Assembly: GCA_902363135.1 (NCBI GenBank)
Contig: CABIZF010000017.1
Location: forward strand, 1-58,923
DNA: 58,923 nt
Direction: 5' to 3'
From: Lachnospiraceae bacterium
Lineage (GTDB): Bacteria > Bacillota > Clostridia > Lachnospirales > Lachnospiraceae
Position 1 is the stretch's first letter. Every line of letters begins with the position of its first letter. This document shows positions 9,277-17,082 of this stretch, piece after piece. Under the pieces are notes generated by a model. The model was not told the origin of the DNA. It ran no database searches and saw only the letters and a program-made list of their open reading frames with translations. The position numbers were made by a program, and so were the translations under genes.

Positions 9277-9501
9277 TCAAACAGCCTGCAGTTCCAACCA
9301 CTCTTCCAGCTGCGATACCGGAACCTCTATTAATTCTGAAATGGTCTCCAGAGAGCTTCCTTTTTTGTAAAGCTTTATGGCCAGCTCCTTTGCTTTTTTC
9401 TTTTCTCCAATTTCAATTCCTTTATTCTCGATAGCAGTACCCAAGTTACACATGCTCTGCACCTCACTTAATCCCCAAAATTCTTGCCACGAAAAAAGCA
9501 C
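9277..9501 (-). pseudogene. C-terminal remnant of an Rpn-family (PD-(D/E)XK) nuclease/transposase
   Basis: The frame encodes only the tail found in Rpn family recombination-promoting nucleases: a charged linker (ENKGIEIGEKKKAKELAIKL) followed by a helix-turn-helix-like end (SLETISELIEVPVSQLEEWL). The nuclease core is missing. The apparent start lies inside the terminator of the upstream operon and has no ribosome site, so it is very probably a non-functional fragment. A second Rpn gene is cut at the right edge of the window. Confidence 0.6.
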
Positions 9502-9515
9502 CCATTTTTGAGTGC
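9492..9515 (-). terminator. Terminator of the toxin/chaperone operon
   Basis: On the minus strand GCACTC pairs with GGGTGC around a 6-base loop, followed by TTTTTT. It begins 7 bases after the SecB-like gene stop and closes the three-gene operon. Confidence 0.75.
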
Positions 9516-9521
9516 TCTTTC

Positions 9522-9914
9522 TTATTTTTTCTGGTCATTAACCATCGCCACAATATTCATTGCAGGCAATACAATAGGACTCATTCCCGGCTGAGTTGTT
9601 ATACTTGAAATATAACTTCGGATATAAGGGAACATGATAGCTATTGTATTTTTTTCTAATATATCCATATTTTCCTGTCGGGTCGAAAAAACGGCTCTGC
9701 CTTTTACATTAACAAATACTTTTTCCTCTTCATCAGAAACCGTTGTTTCCAGTAAAACTTCAAACAATCCATCGTCCAGCTTTGTAAGATTACGTTCCAC
9801 TTGTACTCCTAATTCTAAGCTATCCAATGAATCTGTTTTTTTTCTAAAAGAACTTTCTACTATTTCAATTTTTTCTAAAACAAGAGGGCTTTCATACTTA
9901 GACCTTACTTCCAT
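9522..9914 (-). CDS. SecB-like chaperone, CmdC-like (toxin-antitoxin-chaperone)
   Basis: A 130-residue protein whose second half matches the SecB fold signature: FPYIRSYISSITTQPGMSPI followed by VLPAMNI, as in the SecB FPYLR...LP..N pattern. SecB is a holdase chaperone; solitary SecB-like proteins in Firmicutes are typically the third partner of toxin-antitoxin-chaperone systems, where they protect an unstable antitoxin. The start at 9914 (MEVRSKYESP) is chosen because AGGAGAG, overlapping the preceding stop codon, lies 6 bases upstream. It is the last gene of the operon with the ADP-ribosyltransferase-like gene, before a terminator. Chaperone identity is fairly secure; its role in defence is inferred. 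Confidence 0.75.
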   Translation of the reverse strand: MEVRSKYESPLVLEKIEIVESSFRKKTDSLDSLELGVQVERNLTKLDDGLFEVLLETTVSDEEEKVFVNVKGRAVFSTRQENMDILEKNTIAIMFPYIRSYISSITTQPGMSPIVLPAMNIVAMVNDQKK

Positions 9915-9925
9915 CTCTCTCTCTC

Positions 9926-10165
9926 CTAACACGCAACTGCATAATCTTCCTGTAAATAAAATACAGGAACCTCAACTTTTGCATTGGTTTTATTACATGA
10001 ATAGTCAAAATACGTCTGACACGGCGCAAATACACGATTTACATCATCATTTGTAATAGCATGAGCCTGATCTCCATCTTTGAGCATCGGACTCATTGCA
10101 GTCTTACTCAGTTCGACATCATATTTCTCACATAATGAAAGAAACAAATCCTTATCAAACATCAT
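9926..10165 (-). CDS. Candidate antitoxin between toxin-like and SecB-like genes
   Basis: A 79-residue protein with no family I recognise. It opens MMFDKDLFLSLCEKYDVELS, a helical region, and ends in a short aliphatic/aromatic segment (VPVFYLQEDYAVAC) that could be the chaperone-binding, aggregation-prone tail described for chaperone-addicted antitoxins. It shares ATGA with the upstream ART-like gene and its stop overlaps the ribosome site of the SecB-like gene, so the three are translationally coupled. Its antitoxin role is inferred only from size and position. Confidence 0.6.
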   Translation of the reverse strand: MMFDKDLFLSLCEKYDVELSKTAMSPMLKDGDQAHAITNDDVNRVFAPCQTYFDYSCNKTNAKVEVPVFYLQEDYAVAC

Positions 10166-10749
10166 ATCACCTCTTCTTCCTCATTGTATATCAGTTTTGT
10201 TGATTTAATGCATTCTTTTTTTGATACACAAATCTGCCTTTCCTGAAACTTGATCCCAATGATGTTCATTATTTTCTTTTGTAATTGTTTTTCATAATTA
10301 TTTCTTTTTGTAGTGTAACCTGCAAATTCTTTTTGAAAAGTTCCAATAATAACCGATATTCCATTTTGTTGTTTATAATAATCAAAAAAGACAGCCCGGA
10401 ATTTATCATCATCTAATATTGGCATACTCCCAGCGCAATTTTTCTTTATTTCATCAAGTGTTTTCAACGTCTCTGTTATAAAAGCATCCAATTGCTTAGG
10501 AAGATCAAGATTCAAAACCTCTTCGTCTGGTGCTTCTATAATAGATTCAAAAACTATGCCACCACAATTATCATTTTGAAGAGATGTGGTCGATGCCCAC
10601 CATAATGCCTTATCATAATCATCAAAAAAGTATACACCTTGTCCTAGCCAATGATCTGCACGATACTTACTTTTTATAGGATCTAAGCCATTCGTCTCTA
10701 TATCATATCGGTACTTTAAGCAGGTTCCATGATAGCCTACTTCGTTCAT
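10162..10749 (-). CDS. PARP-like ADP-ribosyltransferase toxin candidate, CmdT-like
   Basis: A 195-residue protein with motifs of PARP-type ADP-ribosyltransferases: YHGT with His7, then DHWLGQGVYFFDDYDKALWW with Tyr40, and a late QERQICV with Glu170. Together these could form the H-Y-E triad that binds NAD and transfers ADP-ribose. Followed directly by a small gene and a SecB-like chaperone, it matches the CmdTAC layout, where the toxin modifies mRNA during phage infection. The residue-level triad is my reading and not verified. The start at 10749 has only a weak ribosome site (AAAGAGTGG), which might keep toxin levels low. Confidence 0.65.
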   Translation of the reverse strand: MNEVGYHGTCLKYRYDIETNGLDPIKSKYRADHWLGQGVYFFDDYDKALWWASTTSLQNDNCGGIVFESIIEAPDEEVLNLDLPKQLDAFITETLKTLDEIKKNCAGSMPILDDDKFRAVFFDYYKQQNGISVIIGTFQKEFAGYTTKRNNYEKQLQKKIMNIIGIKFQERQICVSKKECIKSTKLIYNEEEEVI

Positions 10750-10813
10750 TATCCACTCTTTCTCAATACATTTATGATTTGCGTTTTAATCAGTGCATAG
10801 ATATGTATTTATT

Positions 10814-10842
10814 ATGATAACACGCTTCAACCCAAAACACAA
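10814..10842 (-). promoter_or_regulatory. Putative promoter of the toxin/antitoxin/chaperone operon
   Basis: On the minus strand TTGTGT (10842-10837) and TATCAT (10819-10814) are separated by 17 bases, about 65 bases before the ART-like start. The match is moderate. Confidence 0.4.
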
Positions 10843-10883
10843 TTAAATTTTGCCTAACAACACTTCCATATCTAATTGTTATA

Positions 10884-12119
10884 TTATTTTACCTTTATCT
10901 TACATGCCTTTGACCATGCCCCATATACGCAACACCCCTGCACCATTTTCCACGATCGTATCCGTACATAATAGGTTCTTTTCCGTTTCAGCTTCTTTAG
11001 CGTGATTCCTGTCTTGCCTTTCCCGGAAATTTTCTTTGTCTTGGCCTGTTTGAATGTTTTCTGTGCGCCATACTGTACTTCATATCCGCCTATGCCCTGT
11101 TTTTTCTTCCAGCGAATGATCAACTGCCCTTTCTTTTTGCTTCGCAAAGATGTGATTGCTATCTTTGGGAGTTTCTGGTGCGTAATCACCGTTTTTTTCG
11201 TTTTAGCCGGGACCTGATCTGATGCTGCCTTAGACAGTTGCTCTGATTCTGGTTGTCTTTCCGGTATCTTAGTCTGGATCGAAAATGAAACAGGCCAAGC
11301 TACAGACGGCTCCTGCTTTAAGCATACCTGCAGAACCACCTTCCCGGATGCTTTCGCGCAGATCATCCCATCTGCCACCTCTGCAATCTCCGGTGTCAGA
11401 CTGCAGATCGAAAACGCATCCAGCTGATTTCCCCGCACGCCTGTCGTCTTGCCCTGGTAAATCAGGTACAACGGAACGGCTGTCTGGTAAGGAAACTGAT
11501 ATGTTCCACCCACTGTGCTGCTGCCCCCAAAAGAACAGTTTTCCACATGCAGTCCGGATATGACTCTGTCTTTTGCACACGTTCCAGTCTTAATCTCTTC
11601 GTTTATCTGCTGATTGTAGCCAAACGCCAGGATCGCGGCATAGCCACAGCCCCCTTGCGTGCAGACACCAATCCCTGCCGTTTTCACACTCGGATTGACC
11701 ATCGCCCGGTAATGGCCCGGAGAATTTTTCCAGCTGTTGTATATTTCATAAGCAGAGAGCAGCTGGCCGCCCATCTGCGCATTTTCCCCGACCATTTTTC
11801 TCGTCGCATCCACCGTAATTGATGGGCTGCCATCCGGTCTGGTATGTCCGTATAAGACATACTGCTCTGCTGCCCGTTGCATGGCTGCTTCCTGCAGATC
11901 CGCATCCAGTGTCAGCGGCTGCGCACCAAGCCGTTTCCGCTCTTCGTTCACGTAGTCCAGAACCTGATTTGCCCGGTCGTAAGATTCCGTTACCGTAAGA
12001 TTCATGGAAAACGTATCTACTGGCTCTGCGCATACCTTTTTCTCTGATCCGATTATCAGAATCAGGAAAAATACTGCAAACATTACAATCCACTTTCTGA
12101 TTTTTCTTTGTTCTTCCAT
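10884..12119 (-). CDS. Secreted CAP-domain protein with C-terminal Fn3-like domain
   Basis: A 411-residue exported protein. An N-terminal hydrophobic signal (WIVMFAVFFLILIIGSEKKV) is followed by a CAP/SCP-PR1 domain: YVNEERKRLGAQPL, then ADLQEAAMQRAAEQ, GHTRPDGSP, GENAQMGG, and SWKNSPGHYRAMVNP with the conserved His. A middle Ig-like segment and a basic linker lead to a fibronectin-type III-like domain (GGYEVQYGAQKTF ... RTYYVRIRSW). CAP proteins are extracellular with varied roles. The start at 12119 is chosen for GGGAGGAGAGCT upstream; the longer frame reads through a dispersed repeat. It sits in the ICE near sortase B but has no obvious sorting signal. Confidence 0.8.
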   Translation of the reverse strand: MEEQRKIRKWIVMFAVFFLILIIGSEKKVCAEPVDTFSMNLTVTESYDRANQVLDYVNEERKRLGAQPLTLDADLQEAAMQRAAEQYVLYGHTRPDGSPSITVDATRKMVGENAQMGGQLLSAYEIYNSWKNSPGHYRAMVNPSVKTAGIGVCTQGGCGYAAILAFGYNQQINEEIKTGTCAKDRVISGLHVENCSFGGSSTVGGTYQFPYQTAVPLYLIYQGKTTGVRGNQLDAFSICSLTPEIAEVADGMICAKASGKVVLQVCLKQEPSVAWPVSFSIQTKIPERQPESEQLSKAASDQVPAKTKKTVITHQKLPKIAITSLRSKKKGQLIIRWKKKQGIGGYEVQYGAQKTFKQAKTKKISGKGKTGITLKKLKRKRTYYVRIRSWKMVQGCCVYGAWSKACKIKVK

Positions 12120-12150
12120 AGCTCTCCTCCCTTTCATTTTATCTGCAGTA

Positions 12151-12188
12151 AGGCGGACATTCGCAACCCACTTCGCGCCTGCGTTCAT
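12151..12188 (-). repeat. Copy of the short dispersed hairpin repeat (ICE copy)
   Basis: The minus strand carries a loop TGCGAAT flanked by GTGGGT and GTCCGCC, a diverged member of the family described at 23033. It lies just upstream of the CAP gene start. Confidence 0.5.
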
Positions 12189-12189
12189 C

Positions 12190-12468
12190 CTATAAACCGG
12201 GCCGCTCTGGTTTATAGCGATACCCGTCTGCCGCTAACTTCCCAGCAAGCTTTTCGCACAAACGATCCTCCGCCTGCTCTGACAGTACCACTTCCTGAAT
12301 CGGCTCTTTTTCGGCAAAGGAACGTACTGCTGCACAAATATAATCTTTGATCGTCTTATATTTCTGCCTGTCGCGGTTCAAAATGCAGCTATCGACCATC
12401 TGATCTGTCTCTTCTTCCATTGATAATTTGATCGTAATCTTTTTTGCTTCCTTTTCTAATCGGTCCAT
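12190..12468 (-). CDS. Small ICE protein of unknown function (ribbon-helix-helix-like)
   Basis: A 92-residue, highly charged protein not recognised with certainty. It begins MDRLEKEAKKITIKLSMEEE, where KKITIKLS could be the beta strand of a ribbon-helix-helix DNA-binding fold, followed by helices (YKTIKDYICAAVRSFAEKE). An earlier GTG (12537) or ATG (12513) is in frame, but AAGGAAGGG lies nine bases before the ATG at 12468. It sits between sortase B and the CAP gene and may be an ICE regulator or accessory protein. Function inferred weakly. Confidence 0.55.
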   Translation of the reverse strand: MDRLEKEAKKITIKLSMEEETDQMVDSCILNRDRQKYKTIKDYICAAVRSFAEKEPIQEVVLSEQAEDRLCEKLAGKLAADGYRYKPERPGL

Positions 12469-12581
12469 CCATTCTTTCCCTTCCTTTTGACTCGTCTCAT
12501 TTGCTCTTTTCATCGGCCGCCAACGATCCTGTTGCACCCGTTGCTGCTCGGAACCAAAACCGAAAATTTTTTTCTTTCCTT

Positions 12582-13370
12582 TTAATTTTCTGCGATCCGG
12601 ATTCCCTGTACCACCTGACGGATCGCACTATCCCCAGTACAGGTCGATAAGGTCACCACCGTTTCTGATTCGTTCAGTTCTGCACCTGTTTCCACTTCCG
12701 ATGCTGCACTCATTTTTTCCAGCCATTTCCGGTATGACGTTGCGTCCGGAAACCGGACGGTATAGGTGCTGCTCTGCGTACCCGCCGTATGGACACTGAA
12801 TATCCGATACAGACAATCCTGTGTTGGCGTACTGAGCCAGAAATACGGACACCCGGCAAGCATTTCCGTTTTTTTATATTCTTTCAGTTTTGCGAACATG
12901 CTTCCATCGCGCATGTTGTGGCCATACAAAATCGTATTATAATTTTTCAGGTCAGGGGAATTGTAATAATCCATAAAAACGCTTCCCGCAAACAGTTCCT
13001 CTTTTCTCACAGACCGGTGCAGATAATATTCGTTGTCATCTGCTTGTACCACGGGATAAGACAGATCCACCGCCGGTAAATACAGCCACGCCACAATGTC
13101 ATCATTCTCGTTTTTCAGTCCTTCCCAGTCCACGGCGATCTGATTCGGGGCATCTTCCGGCCACCATTCCTGCGGTTCTGTATCTTCCTCTTTTTTATTG
13201 CCTTCCTGCCCGGCATCTGGTTCGGATTCCGCTTCTGTCAGGAAATACTTCTGCCGAACATCCCGGTACTCTTCCTGTCCTTTTTTATAGCCCTCATAGA
13301 CCTCCCATCCGGTCTTTATCCCCGCCAGAAGCAACGCCACAGAAATCAAAATCATCCATTTACCCTTCAT
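12582..13370 (-). CDS. srtB: Class B sortase
   Basis: A 262-residue membrane-anchored cysteine transpeptidase. An N-terminal TM helix (MILISVALLLAGIKTGW) precedes an acidic linker and a sortase B domain with His151 in LYGHNMRDGS, Cys244 in LSTCTGDS and the catalytic-site Arg shortly after. The extra N-terminal helices (VDWEGLKNENDDIVAWL) are typical of class B. It probably anchors the ICE-encoded adhesin, which ends in VKTGD. The start at 13370 overlaps the end of the sigma-like gene, suggesting coupled translation; an ATG at 13385 is also in frame. Confidence 0.9.
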   Translation of the reverse strand: MKGKWMILISVALLLAGIKTGWEVYEGYKKGQEEYRDVRQKYFLTEAESEPDAGQEGNKKEEDTEPQEWWPEDAPNQIAVDWEGLKNENDDIVAWLYLPAVDLSYPVVQADDNEYYLHRSVRKEELFAGSVFMDYYNSPDLKNYNTILYGHNMRDGSMFAKLKEYKKTEMLAGCPYFWLSTPTQDCLYRIFSVHTAGTQSSTYTVRFPDATSYRKWLEKMSAASEVETGAELNESETVVTLSTCTGDSAIRQVVQGIRIAEN

Positions 13371-13950
13371 CGTCCAACACCCCATTTTTCCATTTGCTGT
13401 GTTGCTGCATCACATAGGTGTTGTAAATATATACCAGATTGTTCATCGCCCGTGACGCATTCCGCAAGACCGTAGACCGGCTGATACCATGTGACAGGGC
13501 ATATTCCTTCTGCATCATCCCTTCGACATACAGCATCCGCAAAATTTCTTCCTGCCCTGCCGGAAGGAACCGCATGCAGCTACGCACATATCCAAGTTTC
13601 TGCTCTTCTTTTGCGATCCGCAGCGCTTCCTCCGACAACACTGCAAGGCGTTCCTCATATTCCCGCTCGATATTTTCCCATATACGGTATAAGGTGTCCG
13701 AATCCCGAAAGCTGCTTCGCACCATACCTTCACCGGAATGGCTGCCATAGGCATTCAGCCGGATATATTCGTCCACTGTCACGATCTCGCCCTCCACCTC
13801 CTGTCTTCGTTTTTGCAGACTCTCTTCCTGCATTTTCATTTCTGTCAGATATTCTGTCATCTCAGGAACCGTCATCCGCCCGGTATCTCCTCCTGCCCTG
13901 AAATGGACGCTTCCTGCTTCCTCTGTCTTCGTGTCCGGTTCCTGATGCAT
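13360..13950 (-). CDS. Sigma-70 region-4-like regulator of the ICE
   Basis: A 196-residue protein with a coiled-coil-prone middle (MKMQEESLQKRRQEVEGEIV) and a C-terminal helix-turn-helix resembling sigma region 4: EEILRMLYVEGMMQKEYALS followed by HGISRSTVLRNASRA. No region 2 is seen, so it is probably an ICE transcription regulator of the phage-type sigma-like class. AAAGGAGAGGCT precedes the ATG at 13950. It is co-transcribed with srtB. Confidence 0.7.
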   Translation of the reverse strand: MHQEPDTKTEEAGSVHFRAGGDTGRMTVPEMTEYLTEMKMQEESLQKRRQEVEGEIVTVDEYIRLNAYGSHSGEGMVRSSFRDSDTLYRIWENIEREYEERLAVLSEEALRIAKEEQKLGYVRSCMRFLPAGQEEILRMLYVEGMMQKEYALSHGISRSTVLRNASRAMNNLVYIYNTYVMQQHSKWKNGVLDDEG

Positions 13951-13992
13951 AGCCTCTCCTTTCTCACTTCCCGACACAATGTCGGGAAGTGC

Positions 13993-15225
13993 TCATGTCA
14001 TCCCGTCTGTATGCAAATCATGTTGTGCCTTGGCCTGATAATACAGATCGATCGTATTGGTTGCATTGAGCATGCTGCTTAACAGATACGCCTTGATGTT
14101 CCGTACCTCAGTCGTATTTTTCCGGAAGCATTCGAGCACATACCGGATGTGCGCATCATCGAGAAGCAGAAAGCGATTCCTGACGTACTGATACGGATAT
14201 TTCACACCACCAATCAGCGCAGTCTCCCTCGGCATACTCAAAAACTCCGCAACGATTGCCACAATCTCATCCAGCAATTGCTCCTCACCCTTTTTACAAT
14301 CATGCCTGAGCATATCGTAAGAGATATTCTGCTTTACAAGCTCTGTATAAAACTCAAACTGCTTCATCTGATCTTTCTTATCTGTTTGTTCTGTGATAGT
14401 TGTTTGTTCTATATCGATTATATCATTTGATTTTTTCGCTTGTTCTACATCAGATGGATAGATCGAATCGATCTCACTCCTGTCAGTCTTGCTGTTCTCA
14501 GTCTTATTACTCTCAGTCTCACTCTTATCAGTATTATTAGGGTCGGTTTTTCCGACTTCAAGAAGTCGATTTTTCCGAACTCCAGAAATCGGTTTTTCCG
14601 AACTCGATAAGTCGGCTTTTCCGACTTCAAGAAGTCGACTTTTCCGAACTCCAGAAGTCGGTTTTTCCGACTTCAAGAAATCGGTTTTTCCGACTTCAAG
14701 AAGTCGACTTTTCCGAACTCTGGAAGTCGGTTTTTCCGAACTCTGGAAGTCGGCTTTTCCGACTTCAGCAAGTCGATTTTTCCGAACTCCAGAAATCGGC
14801 TTTTCCGACTTCAAGAAACTCTGTGTTTCCTCAGCTGCTTCTGTCCGGATAAAATTCTTCACATAGATAATATCCGGTTGCCCTAAACCACGCCTGATCC
14901 GTTCGATCAGGCCAATTCCATTCCGTGCATCAAGCTCTGACAGAACCTTTACACTTTTATCACGGCCACAATTCATACAGCTCATAACTTCTTCCACGGT
15001 AAAGATAATATAAACTCTCCCTGATTCATCAAACCATTGATTCCGTTCTGACAACGCCATCCGGTCAAGCATCAGCCCATAAAGCACCTTCGCCTCTGTA
15101 GACAATTCCTTAAAATACGCATCGGTAAACAAAACCTTGGGAATACGATAAAAGGAAAATTGTTCGGACTCATAAGCACGGAAATAACCAAATACTTTCT
15201 TTTGTGTCTCACCCATATCTTTCAT
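13993..15225 (-). CDS. repA: RepA_N-family replication initiator with internal iteron-coded repeats
   Basis: A 410-residue initiator. The N-terminal domain (FYRIPKVLFTDAYFKELSTEAKVLYGLMLDRM ... VYIIFTVEEVM, read in pieces) is the winged-helix DNA-binding domain of RepA_N plasmid initiators. Residues about 136-228 are low-complexity repeats (SEKPTSG, VRKSRLLE, VGKADF) encoded by twelve 23-bp DNA repeats. The C-terminal part is a helical domain ending with LYYQAKAQHDLHTDGMT. RepA_N replicons usually carry their origin inside the rep gene. GGAGCGCGT precedes the ATG, which overlaps the parB stop by four bases. Confidence 0.9.
   Translation of the reverse strand: MKDMGETQKKVFGYFRAYESEQFSFYRIPKVLFTDAYFKELSTEAKVLYGLMLDRMALSERNQWFDESGRVYIIFTVEEVMSCMNCGRDKSVKVLSELDARNGIGLIERIRRGLGQPDIIYVKNFIRTEAAEETQSFLKSEKPISGVRKNRLAEVGKADFQSSEKPTSRVRKSRLLEVGKTDFLKSEKPTSGVRKSRLLEVGKADLSSSEKPISGVRKNRLLEVGKTDPNNTDKSETESNKTENSKTDRSEIDSIYPSDVEQAKKSNDIIDIEQTTITEQTDKKDQMKQFEFYTELVKQNISYDMLRHDCKKGEEQLLDEIVAIVAEFLSMPRETALIGGVKYPYQYVRNRFLLLDDAHIRYVLECFRKNTTEVRNIKAYLLSSMLNATNTIDLYYQAKAQHDLHTDGMT
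14543..14818 (-). repeat. Twelve tandem 23-bp iteron-like repeats inside repA (candidate oriV)
   Basis: Twelve units of exactly 23 bp fill this stretch, with a plus-strand pattern TCGG-TTTTTCCGACTTC-AAGAAG. Several contain the dyad CGACTTC-AA-GAAGTCG. Three units (69 bp) make 23 codons, so the protein repeat is the same DNA read in three frames. The DNA spacing is kept while the protein sequence just follows, as expected for initiator-binding iterons. Confidence 0.85.
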
Positions 15226-16121
15226 ACGCGCTCCGTTTTTCTGTTATTCTTCCAGTTCTCAAGCAACTCCAAAATCACCTCTTCTATCTGTTCACTCGCA
15301 TATTCTGGCGGAAAATATTTTCGGATTTTTTGTTCTGGCAGTGTAAACTTGCCTGCCTTTGGTTTGGTACTTCCTAAAATCAGCTGTACCGCCAGCTCGG
15401 TCAGATTTCCTTCTGCACTGTACCGTCTCAGTTCCTTAATCATTGCACTGGTAACACTCTGCTTCTTCTCCTGTATGCAATGCTGTATCCAGCTTTGCTC
15501 TTCCCGCGATAAATATGACAACGCAACTCCATTCACAAAACTGATCTTTCCGTCATCGACCGCCTGCAGCAGAAACGGGATCAAACTGGTCAGACGAATA
15601 TAGCGCTGTACTGTCCTTCCCGAATCTCCGGCTTTCTTTCCCACTTCATCTGCGCTCTCGCTCTCACCTGTTTTCGTTCCCTGATGCCGTATAGCATCCA
15701 TCTTCATTTTATACGCCCACGCTTTTTCACTGTATCTTAAATACTCACGCTGAATGTTCGAATCCACCATCACTATCACGGCTTCATCATCCGTATAATT
15801 CCGTACCAGCACCGGCATCGTCGTTTTTCCGGCAAGCTCACATGCACGCTTCCGCCGATGTCCGGATATCAGCTCATATCCCCCTTCGGGGCGGGGCCGT
15901 ACCAGCCCCGGATTTAATACGCCATAGGTTTTTATGCTTTCTACCGTTTCTTCCATCTTATCATCGTCCAGCACCTGATAAGGATGGTTCCGGAATGCAT
16001 GCAGCTCCTCAAGCGCTACCTCAATCATCTGATTCGAGTCGTTTTTATCGGAAGCCATATCTGAAATTCCCAACAGATCATCATAGCTGGTCAGCTGGAT
16101 TTCTTTCTTCGGTTTACGCAT
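15222..16121 (-). CDS. parB: ParB-family partition protein
   Basis: A 299-residue CTP-dependent DNA clamp protein. The ParB N-terminal domain shows FRNHPYQVLDDDKMEETVES, then GVLNPGLVRP and the hallmark GGYELISGHRRKRACELAG. A helix-turn-helix region follows (DSGRTVQRYIRLTSLIP), and a C-terminal dimerisation-like helix rich in Glu/Leu. It overlaps parA by 8 bases and repA by 4, forming one par-rep operon that keeps the excised element stable. Confidence 0.92.
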   Translation of the reverse strand: MRKPKKEIQLTSYDDLLGISDMASDKNDSNQMIEVALEELHAFRNHPYQVLDDDKMEETVESIKTYGVLNPGLVRPRPEGGYELISGHRRKRACELAGKTTMPVLVRNYTDDEAVIVMVDSNIQREYLRYSEKAWAYKMKMDAIRHQGTKTGESESADEVGKKAGDSGRTVQRYIRLTSLIPFLLQAVDDGKISFVNGVALSYLSREEQSWIQHCIQEKKQSVTSAMIKELRRYSAEGNLTELAVQLILGSTKPKAGKFTLPEQKIRKYFPPEYASEQIEEVILELLENWKNNRKTERV

Positions 16122-16890
16122 TTTTCAGCACCTCCTCTACGATTACGCTGTAGCTCGAAGCGCCTTTTCCTCTTTTATCATAAGCAAAGATACTGATTCC
16201 CTCTGATGTGGCCTCGGCGATTGCTTCTGTCCGCGGAATGCTCTGATCAAAAATCCTAATATCATTTCCGTAAGCATCCCTGATCGCCTGCTTATTCCTT
16301 TTCGCATTGTTATACCGGCAGCTATCCATCGTGAATAGGATTCCTTCTATTTTCAAATCCGGATTAAACCGTTTGCGAATCCCGCTTATGACTTTTAACA
16401 GCTCTACCAGTCCATCTGCCGCAAAAAACTGTGGCTGCACCGGTATCAGAACACTGTCCGCCGCACTCAACGCATTGATCGTCAACATCCCCAATGATGG
16501 CATACAGTCAATCAATATGTAGTCATACTCTGTTTCCAGAAGTACCAGATATTCCTTTAATACCTTTTCCCGATCCTCTATCGTGAGCAGTGACATATCC
16601 ATGCCTGATAACAATTTATTTGATGGGATCACATCCACTCCCTCTGCGTGATGTAAAATTGCCTCCCGCGGATCACTCTCGATTCCCATTATGATATTTT
16701 CCATCATACTTTTTAATGTCACTCTGAGATTCTTTGAAAAACCAAGGCCCATCGTGAGATGCCCCTGCGGGTCTGCGTCTATTAAAAGCACACGCTTACC
16801 AGCCTGCGCAAGCCCCACTCCGAGACTGATTGTCGTAGTCGTCTTAGCGACTCCGCCCTTCTGATTTGCGATTGCGATTACTCTGCACAT
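16114..16890 (-). CDS. parA: ParA-family partition ATPase
   Basis: A 258-residue ATPase. The deviant Walker A is KGGVAKTTTTISL near residues 11-23, followed by VLLIDADPQGHLTMGLG (Walker A' region) and a Walker B-like YDYILIDCMPSLGMLTINAL. It drives segregation with ParB. The start has AGGAGGAGAACAT immediately upstream, overlapping the stop of the small 55-residue gene. Confidence 0.93.
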   Translation of the reverse strand: MCRVIAIANQKGGVAKTTTTISLGVGLAQAGKRVLLIDADPQGHLTMGLGFSKNLRVTLKSMMENIIMGIESDPREAILHHAEGVDVIPSNKLLSGMDMSLLTIEDREKVLKEYLVLLETEYDYILIDCMPSLGMLTINALSAADSVLIPVQPQFFAADGLVELLKVISGIRKRFNPDLKIEGILFTMDSCRYNNAKRNKQAIRDAYGNDIRIFDQSIPRTEAIAEATSEGISIFAYDKRGKGASSYSVIVEEVLKNA

Positions 16891-16901
16891 ATGTTCTCCT
16901 C

Positions 16902-17069
16902 CTATTGTCCTGCTTTTTCTATGTCTGCGTATACACGATAATATTTTGTTGTCCCTTTGTTGTTATATATTTCTGACTGGCTCAGAACGGTAAGCTTCTC
17001 ACTTTGCTCCAAGACCTTCAGAAACCATCTCAGATCCTTTTGTGTTCCCTGTAACCTGATTTTCAGCAT
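16902..17069 (-). CDS. Small ICE protein, 55 residues
   Basis: Translated from an ATG at 17069 with GGAGGTGTGAA upstream: MLKIRLQGTQKDLRWFLKVL, continuing to a TAG at 16902. It resembles a family of short (about 55 residues) proteins common on Clostridia plasmids and ICEs, with an alpha/beta pattern and a KYYRVYADIE end. It lies between DUF6075 and parA with tight spacing, so it belongs to the same operon. Function unknown. Confidence 0.7.
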   Translation of the reverse strand: MLKIRLQGTQKDLRWFLKVLEQSEKLTVLSQSEIYNNKGTTKYYRVYADIEKAGQ

Positions 17070-17082
17070 TTCACACCTCCAA

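Noticed and set aside
14543..14818. CRISPR array
   Set aside because: Units are contiguous 23-bp repeats without unique spacers and lie within the repA frame.
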